Source: an uncultured Bradyrhizobium sp. (lineage in GTDB: Bacteria > Pseudomonadota > Alphaproteobacteria > Rhizobiales > Xanthobacteraceae). From it: a stretch of DNA of 41,433 nucleotides. Location of the stretch: assembly GCF_936928535.1 (NCBI RefSeq), contig NZ_CAKZHY010000037.1, positions 1 to 41,433 on the forward strand, given 5' to 3'. Of this stretch, positions 32,347-41,433 are shown one piece after another (position 1 is the first letter of the stretch; every line of letters begins with the position of its first letter). The notes beneath the pieces were generated by a model, which saw only the letters and a list, made by a program, of their open reading frames with translations, searched no databases and had not been told where the DNA came from. The position numbers and the translations under genes were made by a program.

Positions 32347-33003
32347 CCTGGCCTTACCCTTTGTTATCGCGGCCCCTTGCGGATCCGCTGTCTTGCCGCG
32401 GCCCGTCGCCGGAACCGCAAATTCTTGTCGCGCTACCCGCCCGACGGGGCTCGCCTCGCGCGGAACATCCGCACAAAGCGAAATCGCGCCAACCGCTCAT
32501 TGCTGAGTGGAAAGCGCTTCGACGCCACAGAGGACCGCAGTATGGAGACCGATCAGCGTAAAGCCGCGGCCCGCGCACTGAGGTCATGCATCCGAATTCG
32601 GCCTCACGAGAACATGCTCGAAAGACCTAAAATCGCACTGGCATTGCCTAGCTATTATCGACAGCGTTTGAGCGGCATTCGTCGAGGTTGGTGCCCGTCT
32701 TTGTGACCCCTGAGGGATCAACGGGTGGCCCGTTCCGACGTTGGCGATGCTCACCGCCTGTCGTTAAGTGAGGCGCTTTCTATAAGTGAGAATCGCTCAA
32801 GTCAAGGCGAAACGACAGTCACAAAGCGCTTCTCGCACCTTGAGAAATTGCCTGCTCGGTGCATGCCGGATATGGGTATGGAGCCCCTGCTCCGCCAGCC
32901 TCAGCCTAATTTTTACCCGGAGGAAATGTACTTTTATAACCAACGCTAAGGCTTTTTTTCCTCTTGATGCGTCAATCTGCCTCCTTCGGCAGAGACAAGC
33001 GCC
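32347..33003. promoter_or_regulatory. Divergent intergenic region between rpsL and the flavoprotein gene
   Basis: No convincing gene is seen in these 657 bases. The minus strand holds the likely rpsL promoter. On the plus strand, TTGCCT (32848-32853), 17 bases, TATGGG (32871-32876), or alternatively TTTACC (32913-32918), 16 bases, TATAAC (32935-32940), could serve the flavoprotein gene. A GGAGG at 32919-32923 directly precedes an 8-codon frame ATG...TAA (32926-32949, MYFYNQR), possibly a leader peptide, followed by a T-tract. Confidence 0.35.
32777..32805 (-). promoter_or_regulatory. Candidate promoter of the rpsL (str-S10-spc) supercluster
   Basis: On the minus strand, CTTGACT with TTGACT at 32800-32805, a 17-base spacer and TAGAAA (32777-32782) matches the sigma-70 pattern of alphaproteobacteria (CTTGAC -35). 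TATAGA overlaps the -10 at shorter spacing. It would give an unusually long leader before rpsL; a nearer promoter was not found. Confidence 0.5.
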
Positions 33004-34251
33004 ATGCGGTACACCGATATTGCCATCATTGGCGGGGGACTTGCCGGCTCAACCGCCGCAGCGATGCTGGGGCGCGCCGGTATTTCGGCTGTCATGATCG
33101 ACCCGCATGAGACCTATCCGGCCGATTTTCGCGTCGAGAAGCTCAGCGGTCACGCCCAGGTCGAGCGATTCCAGCGCACGGGAATCGCAGACCAGGTGCT
33201 GCGCCGTGCGACGTTCTCCGGCGAGAACTGGATCGCACGGTTCGGCCGTCTCCTCGACAAGGCGCCGAGCCGGCAGTTCAACATCCTCTATGATTCCCTG
33301 GTTAACGCGATCCGCGACGAGATTCCCGACACCGTCGAACGAATCTGGACCAAAGCGGTATCGGTCGAGACCAGCCCCGAGCGGCAGAGGGTGGCGCTCG
33401 CCAATGATGAGACGATTTCGGCCCGCCTGGTCGTGTTCGCCAACGGTCTGAACGTCGGCCTGCGGCACCAGCTTGGCATCACCAGAAACATCATCAGCGC
33501 GTGCCATTCGATCTCGATCGGGTTCGATGTGGCACCGGCCGGGCGGAATGCGTTCGACTTTCCGGCGCTGACCTATTTCTCCGAACGGCCGAGCGACCGT
33601 ATTCCCTACATCTCGCTGTTTCCGGTCGGCACGCGGATGCGGGCCAATTTGTTCGTGTATCGCAGCTTCGACGATCCCTGGCTGCGCGAATTCCGCCGCG
33701 CGCCCGCGGAAACATTGAATGCCGCCCTGCCCCGCCTCAAGCGCATCACCGGCGCCTTCGACATCATGGGCGAGCTTAAGATTCGCCCGGTCGATCTCTA
33801 CGTGAACGATGCCAGCCACCAGCCGGGCGTGGTGCTGGCGGGCGATGCCTTCGCAACCTCCTGCCCGGTCGCGGGCACCGGTTGCGACAAGGTGTTCACC
33901 GACGTCGAGCGGCTCTGCAACGTCCACATCCCGCAATGGCTGGCGTCTGACGGGATGGATGCGAACAAGATCGCGGCCTTCTACGCCGATCCCGTCAAGC
34001 GGGCCTGCGATGAATGGTCGGCGGCAAAAGCGTTCGATTTCCGCCAGGTGTCGATTGCGACGAGCCCCTACTGGACCGCGCAGCGCTGGGCGCGCTTCAC
34101 GGCGTGGTCGACCCAAGGATTATTGCGGCGGCTGGGAGGGGTACTCCATCTGGAGCCGAACTTCCTCGGTCACTCCTCGTCGTCCTCGTCCTCATCATCC
34201 TCGTCGAGGTCTTCGTCGTCCTCGTCATCGTCGCTATCGTCATCGGCCTGA
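33004..34251 (+). CDS. FAD-dependent monooxygenase-like protein (class A) with a poly-Ser tail
   Basis: The protein has the Rossmann FAD motif 'IAIIGGGLAGSTAAAML' (7-23) and the second FAD motif 'GVVLAGDAFATSCPVAGTGC' (Gly280-Asp281), the layout of class A flavin monooxygenases such as UbiH or PHBH. It probably oxidises an aromatic or polyene substrate; the substrate is unknown. Residues 391-414 are almost only Ser, encoded by TCN codons that are the exact complement of the GAN-rich end of the convergent ABC gene. The real functional end may therefore be near residue 389, the tail being read-through into the neighbour. The ribosome site is weak. It is divergent from rpsL and convergent with the ABC gene. 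Confidence 0.82.
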   Translation: MRYTDIAIIGGGLAGSTAAAMLGRAGISAVMIDPHETYPADFRVEKLSGHAQVERFQRTGIADQVLRRATFSGENWIARFGRLLDKAPSRQFNILYDSLVNAIRDEIPDTVERIWTKAVSVETSPERQRVALANDETISARLVVFANGLNVGLRHQLGITRNIISACHSISIGFDVAPAGRNAFDFPALTYFSERPSDRIPYISLFPVGTRMRANLFVYRSFDDPWLREFRRAPAETLNAALPRLKRITGAFDIMGELKIRPVDLYVNDASHQPGVVLAGDAFATSCPVAGTGCDKVFTDVERLCNVHIPQWLASDGMDANKIAAFYADPVKRACDEWSAAKAFDFRQVSIATSPYWTAQRWARFTAWSTQGLLRRLGGVLHLEPNFLGHSSSSSSSSSSSRSSSSSSSSLSSSA

Positions 34252-36206
34252 GCGACCACGCCGTGCGGCTGGTGGATCTGGTCGTTCCACAGCTTGCGAT
34301 AGGTGCCGTTCTTGGCGAGCAGCTCGGCATGCGAACCGCGCTCGATCGCCCTGCCCCCTGAAATCACGATGATCTCGTCCATCTCGACCACCGACGTCAG
34401 GCGATGGGTCGACCAGATCATGGTGCGGCCCTTGGCGACCTTCAGCAACGTGCGGTTGATCGCGGCCTCCGTGGTCTGGTCGAGTGCCGAGGTCGCCTCA
34501 TCCAGCAGCAGCACGGAGGGATTGCGGATGACGGCGCGCGCGATCGCGATGCGCTGACGCTGACCGCCCGACAGCGTATCGCCGCGCTCGCCGACCGGCG
34601 TGTCGTAGCGCTGCGGCAGGCTCATGATGTAGCGGTGGATCTCGGCCTTCTTGGCCGCCTCCTCCACCTCGTCGTCGGTCGCGCCCTCCTTGCCGAGCCG
34701 GATGTTCTCGCGGATCGACACGTTGAAGAGCATGTTCTCCTGAAACACCACCGCCATGCTCCGGCGCAACGAATCCAGTGTCACCTTGCGGACGTCGACG
34801 CCGTCGATGGTGACGCGGCCTTCGTCCGGCACGTAGAGGCGCAAGATCAGGTTCAACAGCGTGCTCTTGCCGGAGCCCGAGGGGCCGACGATGGCGATGC
34901 GCTTGCCGGCATTGAGCTTGAGGCTGAGATTGTCCAGCACCGGCGTCTGCGCGCCCTCGTACTGGAACGTCACGTGGTCGAAGGTGATGTCGTGAGTGAT
35001 GCGCGGCAGATCCGGCGCGCCCGGACGATCGGCACCGCGGGTGGGCTGATCCAGCAACTCCTGCATGTGCCGAATCGCGGCGGCCGAGGAGATCGACACC
35101 GGGATGAAGTGCATCACATGAGCGATGTTGTAGGAGACCTCCCAGAACGCGCTCTCGAAGGTGACGAAGGTGCCGATGGTGATCTGGCCCTTGGTCGCGA
35201 GATAGGCGCCGATCGCAAGGACGACGAGATGCAGCAACAGCACCGAGATGGTGACGGTGCGCTCCACCATCGTCGACAGGAACCCGGCGGCCGCGATCCT
35301 GTTGCGTGCCGCGTCGTTGCGGAAGGTGAAGAAGCCGAACATCTTGCGCTGCAGGCTGAACGCCTTGATCACGGCCTGCGCCGCCACGTTCTCCTGCACC
35401 ATGCCGAGCAATGCGCTTTCGTTCAGCTTCTGCTCGTAATTGGCCTGCACCGCCTTCGGCGTCAGGATGCGCGGGCCGATCAGCGTGATCGGAAACACCA
35501 ACAGCGCAACGACTGCGAGCTGCCAGTTCAGGAACAGCATCAGGATGATGCCCGCGATCAATTCCAGAAACGGCAGCGCGGCGCTGTTGGCGAAAGACTT
35601 GACCGAGCCTTCGAAGGCCGACAGGTCGACCGAGAAGCGCGACAGAATCTCGCCGCGTTTGGTGCGGCCGAAATAGGCAGCCGGCAGGTCCTGAACGTGC
35701 TCGAACAGGCGCTTGCGGACATCGGAGATGACGCAGGCGGCCAGCCGCGCGTCCCAGCGCTCGTACCAGACCGCGACGATCGAGGTGAAGATGCCGGCGA
35801 CCGCGAGCACGCCGAGGATCTTGTACAGTGCCTGGAAATCCTCCTCGCCGAGCGCGTCGTCGATCAGGAACTTCAGGCTGAGCGGCATGATGACGTTGAA
35901 CAGCGTCTCGACGAGAACGCCGAACGCCACATAGCCCAGGATGCGCTTGTAGTTGGACAGGAAAGGCTTGACGAAACCCAGGATGGTCGCGAGCGCGCCG
36001 GCGGCTTCGCGTGCGGTAAAGACGACGAGATCCTCGTCATCATCGTCGTCGTCGAGCTCTAGCTCGTCCTCGTCATCATCCTCGTCTTCGTCGTCCTCGT
36101 CGTCCTCGAGATCCGGCTTGGCGCTGGAGGCGAGCTTGTCGTCGAGCTCGGCCGCCTCTTGCGCGGCGAGCTTCTGTTTGTCGGGAGAGAGAGGCCTGGA
36201 CGCCAT
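34170..36206 (-). CDS. ABC exporter (fused permease-ATPase) with acidic termini
   Basis: The 678-residue half-transporter has a six-helix membrane domain (about 78-350) and a nucleotide-binding domain with Walker A 'GPSGSGKST', signature 'LSGGQRQRIAIARA', Walker B 'VLLLDEATSALD' and a switch His in 'STHRLTSV'. This is the MsbA/LmrA/NdvA-type exporter class, acting as a dimer in the inner membrane. Residues 32-59 are nearly all Asp/Glu, and so are the last ~24 residues, an odd feature for this family. It is read after the oxidase-methyltransferase gene, 134 bases away with a hairpin between. Its 3' end overlaps the convergent flavoprotein gene by 82 bases. The cargo is unknown; a lipid or a hydrophobic product is the usual cargo. 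Confidence 0.9.
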   Translation of the reverse strand: MASRPLSPDKQKLAAQEAAELDDKLASSAKPDLEDDEDDEDEDDDEDELELDDDDDDEDLVVFTAREAAGALATILGFVKPFLSNYKRILGYVAFGVLVETLFNVIMPLSLKFLIDDALGEEDFQALYKILGVLAVAGIFTSIVAVWYERWDARLAACVISDVRKRLFEHVQDLPAAYFGRTKRGEILSRFSVDLSAFEGSVKSFANSAALPFLELIAGIILMLFLNWQLAVVALLVFPITLIGPRILTPKAVQANYEQKLNESALLGMVQENVAAQAVIKAFSLQRKMFGFFTFRNDAARNRIAAAGFLSTMVERTVTISVLLLHLVVLAIGAYLATKGQITIGTFVTFESAFWEVSYNIAHVMHFIPVSISSAAAIRHMQELLDQPTRGADRPGAPDLPRITHDITFDHVTFQYEGAQTPVLDNLSLKLNAGKRIAIVGPSGSGKSTLLNLILRLYVPDEGRVTIDGVDVRKVTLDSLRRSMAVVFQENMLFNVSIRENIRLGKEGATDDEVEEAAKKAEIHRYIMSLPQRYDTPVGERGDTLSGGQRQRIAIARAVIRNPSVLLLDEATSALDQTTEAAINRTLLKVAKGRTMIWSTHRLTSVVEMDEIIVISGGRAIERGSHAELLAKNGTYRKLWNDQIHQPHGVVAQADDDSDDDEDDEDLDEDDEDEDDEE

Positions 36207-36252
36207 GAAACCAACCGATGCTGACGGCCGGCATGACCGCAGAGAAAGCAGA

Positions 36253-36273
36253 AAATAGCGGAAGCCGCTATTT
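36253..36273 (-). terminator. Possible terminator between oxidase-methyltransferase and ABC genes
   Basis: AAATAGCGG (36253-36261) and CCGCTATTT (36265-36273) form a perfect 9-base stem with a 3-base loop. On the minus strand the stem ends in TATTTTCTG, a short T-tract. It lies 68 bases after the upstream stop and 47 before the ABC start, so it may reduce read-through. Confidence 0.5.
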
Positions 36274-36340
36274 GCACCGATTCTATGCGATCAGGATGAA
36301 TTCGGCAAAGCAATTGGCGATTTTCATCCGCCCCGTGATG

Positions 36341-38398
36341 CTAGTCGTCGTCCTCGACCTTGTCGAAGAAGGAATAGCGCAAGCTGTCGGCGTCGGCATA
36401 CCACTGGCCCGGGCCCTTGTTGGCGGCGAGCGTCGCGGTCCAGAGCGCGTCGGTGCAATCCTTGCGATGCATCGACAGATCGAAGCCGTTACCGAAGAAC
36501 AGCTCGGACCATTCCCACCAGGTGCCGAGCTTCTTGACCCCGCGCAAGAGGTCGTAGCGGTCGATCACGGCGGAGGCCATGTCCGAGGTCACAGAACCGA
36601 ACACGAGGCCGGTCTTGACCACGCGGTTAAACTCGCGGATCGCGCGGACCACCTGCTTCGGAGCAACGTGGCAGAGGCTGGTCTCGAACACGAAGTCGAA
36701 GCTGCCGTCCTTGAACGGCATGTCGGTGATCGAGCCGAGCTTGTTGTACTTCTTCAGAGCCTTCGGCGTCTTGGCGTGGATGGCGCGATTGTTCTCGATG
36801 CCCCAGGCATCGATGCCGCGATCGCGCAACGCGCCGACCAGCTCGCCGCTGGCGGAGCCCGCCACCAGGAGTTTTGCGCCCTTGGCCCTGCCCCAGACGA
36901 TCCCGATCAGTTTTGTGAGATAGTCTGGGTCGGTGAATTGCTTCCACGCCTCGCTATAGGGACCGAGGCCGCGGTAACTCTCGAAATAGTCGCGATCGAT
37001 CTTGTCGGAGATCGGCTCGCCTTCTTCCTGCGCACGCTCGCGGCGCAGCCGCATCATCTCGGTCAGGATGATGTCGGTCGCCGCGTCCGAGGAGTCGAGC
37101 AGACCGTTCAACGTGGAGTCGAACAGATAGTCGCCGACCACGACGATGCCGGGATGCTCCTTCGGCTCGGGCCGGTGATTGGTCATGACATCGCGCACCG
37201 GTAGACCACCCGGGATCGCATTCACCGACGACAGCCAGCGGTGGATCTTGCCTTCCATGAAATGCGCACGCGCATCGCCCAGCGAGGCCGGCAGCGATTT
37301 CACGGCGGCGTCGATCAGCTCCTGGTCAGACAGATTGGCGAACGCGAGCGCATCGGAGCCGGGAATGAGCCAGTTCAAGACACCATGCTTGCCGACGTCG
37401 TGGCGCGCGCCCTCGTTGTAGACGCAGCAGCCGCCGAAAGCTTCCGACATGAACCAGGCGCCGGGAATCTTGTCGCCCCAGAACGGGGAGTCGAACAGAA
37501 TCGAGACGCGCAGATAGTGCGCGGGACGGTCGAAATACGACACGTGCTTGACCATCGACTTGCGCAGCTGCTCGCCTTCCCAGCCCATGGTGGCGAGCCA
37601 GGAATGCGGCAGGCAGACCAGCACGAGATCGAAGTCGCGCGTCTCCGGCCCCTTGCCGTTCATCATCTTGAGCTGGTAGCGGCCGGTCGGCGCCTTGCCG
37701 ACGGTGAGCACGCGGTGATTGAGCTGGATGTCGGCATTAACCTCCGACTGCAGGCAATCGATCAACTGCTCGTTGCCGTTCTGGATGGAATAGAGGCCGA
37801 TATAGCCGTCGACATCCATAAGATAGTTCTTCAGCGCGTTGAGGCCGTTGGTGTTGTGGCTTTCGGTCGCGATGTCCGAGCGCGCCATCACCTTGAAGAA
37901 GCGCTTTGCGGTCTCGTCCTCGACCTCCTCGTCGAGCACCTGCTCGGCGGTCTTGTAGGCCCACGGGTTCTCGTTGTCGTGCGCGCCGACGCCCTCGTAA
38001 TACTCGACCGGCGACAGCGCCTCGGCGCAGCGCTTGCGAAACGCCTCGATCGCGGCGGCGGTCTTGGCGCCGTATTTGCGGCGCATGCCCGCGACGTCGT
38101 CGAGCAGCTCGCCGCCGAACTGCACCTGCTCGGCGTCCATCGGAATGGTCTGCAGGCCGAAATGCTGGATCAGCTCGCGCAGCGGATCGGGACCCGTCAT
38201 CGAGTAGTCATAGATCTCCGCAACGCCGGCCTCGTACAGCGCCGGCGCGGAATCGAATTTGCGCGTGACGATCTTGCCGCCGAGCCGGTCGGAGGCCTCG
38301 AAAATGGTGATGCGGCAGAGGTCCCCGAGCTTACGCTTCAGGTACCAAGCGCTCATCAGCCCGCCGGGGCCACCGCCTACGATTGCGAGATCAAGCAT
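36341..38398 (-). CDS. Flavin amine-oxidase-like protein fused to a SAM-dependent methyltransferase
   Basis: The 685-residue protein has two enzyme parts. Residues 1-455 resemble flavin amine oxidases/phytoene desaturases: 'LAIVGGGPGGLMSAWYLKRK' (GxGxxG at 8-13), 'FEASDRLGGKIVTR' with ribose-binding Glu34, and the C-terminal FAD motif 'GIVVVGDYLFDSTLNGLLDS'. Residues 500-650 form a class I methyltransferase: motif I 'LLVAGSASGELVGAL' (510-524), acidic Glu535, 'GSITDMPFKDGSFDFVFETS' and 'VVRAIREFNRVVKTG'. It ends with acidic 'VEDDD'. I know of no named family with this order. The role may be oxidation plus methylation of one lipid or pigment substrate. It lies just downstream of the rpoC terminator. 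Confidence 0.82.
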   Translation of the reverse strand: MLDLAIVGGGPGGLMSAWYLKRKLGDLCRITIFEASDRLGGKIVTRKFDSAPALYEAGVAEIYDYSMTGPDPLRELIQHFGLQTIPMDAEQVQFGGELLDDVAGMRRKYGAKTAAAIEAFRKRCAEALSPVEYYEGVGAHDNENPWAYKTAEQVLDEEVEDETAKRFFKVMARSDIATESHNTNGLNALKNYLMDVDGYIGLYSIQNGNEQLIDCLQSEVNADIQLNHRVLTVGKAPTGRYQLKMMNGKGPETRDFDLVLVCLPHSWLATMGWEGEQLRKSMVKHVSYFDRPAHYLRVSILFDSPFWGDKIPGAWFMSEAFGGCCVYNEGARHDVGKHGVLNWLIPGSDALAFANLSDQELIDAAVKSLPASLGDARAHFMEGKIHRWLSSVNAIPGGLPVRDVMTNHRPEPKEHPGIVVVGDYLFDSTLNGLLDSSDAATDIILTEMMRLRRERAQEEGEPISDKIDRDYFESYRGLGPYSEAWKQFTDPDYLTKLIGIVWGRAKGAKLLVAGSASGELVGALRDRGIDAWGIENNRAIHAKTPKALKKYNKLGSITDMPFKDGSFDFVFETSLCHVAPKQVVRAIREFNRVVKTGLVFGSVTSDMASAVIDRYDLLRGVKKLGTWWEWSELFFGNGFDLSMHRKDCTDALWTATLAANKGPGQWYADADSLRYSFFDKVEDDD

Positions 38399-38533
38399 GT
38401 TAGTTCCGTGGTCTCCGGCCCTGCCCCCGTCACAGGACCACCGGTCTAAGTTCCCTTAGCAGAAGCGCTTTTGCGCCTGAAGGAAAGATGAACAAAGGTT
38501 GATCCCGCATCGCAACAGGCAAACAAAGCAGCA

Positions 38534-38559
38534 AAAAGGCCGGCTTTCGCCGGCCTTTT
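38534..38559 (-). terminator. Rho-independent terminator after rpoC
   Basis: AAAAGGCCGGC (38534-38544), loop TTTC, GCCGGCCTTTT (38549-38559): a perfect 11-base stem flanked by A and T tracts, so active in both directions. It begins 31 bases past the rpoC stop and separates rpoBC from the accessory genes. Confidence 0.92.
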
Positions 38560-38590
38560 CGTTGTCCTCAGTAATCCTACGGATGATCTA

Positions 38591-41433
<2,843 letters not shown>

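Noticed and set aside
32354..32587. Small minus-strand frame upstream of rpsL (about 77 codons)
   Set aside because: Composition is Arg/Gly-rich without family features, and no ribosome site was found; treated as leader sequence.
32725..32949. Plus-strand frame of about 74 codons ending at the GGAGG/MYFYNQR site
   Set aside because: It spans the predicted promoter regions and has no recognisable domain; only its last seven codons could be a leader peptide.
34404..36062. Plus-strand open frame of about 550 codons
   Set aside because: It is antisense to the ABC exporter gene, which has complete Walker A, signature and Walker B motifs on the minus strand.

Overview
The window looks like a chromosomal segment of an alphaproteobacterium of the Bradyrhizobium/Rhodopseudomonas group (Nitrobacteraceae). 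The evidence is the high GC coding sequence, the 343-residue RpoA and the full set of ribosomal protein sequences, the order of the genes, and several short palindromic intergenic repeats of a kind I associate with Bradyrhizobium. The genus is an inference from recognition; no search was run.

Left part (1-12,950): a mixed region of housekeeping and accessory genes. A Do-type periplasmic protease (degQ-like) and rarA overlap by 4 bases. A higBA toxin-antitoxin pair with a clear palindromic operator sits between rarA and a pseudouridine synthase gene. That synthase is unusual: its normal C-terminal end is replaced by about 180 residues of an unrelated domain. Divergent from the protease is an outer-membrane porin (OprP/OprO type). 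Then come a divergent HxlR regulator/quinone-oxidoreductase-like pair, a ClC antiporter translationally coupled to hisC, a short-chain dehydrogenase and a periplasmic di-haem cytochrome c.

Middle part (12,980-32,350): the complete str-S10-spc-alpha ribosomal supercluster, all on the minus strand and read from high to low coordinates: rpsL, rpsG, fusA, tuf, rpsJ, rplC, rplD, rplW, rplB, rpsS, rplV, rpsC, rplP, rpmC, rpsQ, rplN, rplX, rplE, rpsN, rpsH, rplF, rplR, rpsE, rpmD, rplO, secY, adk, rpsM, rpsK, rpoA, rplQ, followed by a strong terminator. Three short repeat elements of different families lie inside this transcription unit. Adenylate kinase carries a roughly 80-residue lysine/alanine-rich tail resembling histone H1. 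Sigma-70-like promoters are visible before rpsL, adk and rpsM.

Right part (32,350-41,433): between rpsL and rpoC lies an accessory island of three genes: a class A flavin monooxygenase-like protein (plus strand), an ABC exporter with strongly acidic N- and C-termini (minus), and a flavin amine-oxidase-like protein fused to a SAM methyltransferase (minus). The monooxygenase and ABC genes converge and overlap by 82 bases, where poly-Ser on one strand is the mirror of poly-Asp/Glu on the other. This set (two flavoenzymes, a methyltransferase, an exporter) is the best candidate for an uncharacterised small-molecule or lipid modification and export system. The window ends inside rpoC, just upstream of its catalytic NADFDGD motif. 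No tRNA, rRNA, CRISPR array or insertion sequence was seen.
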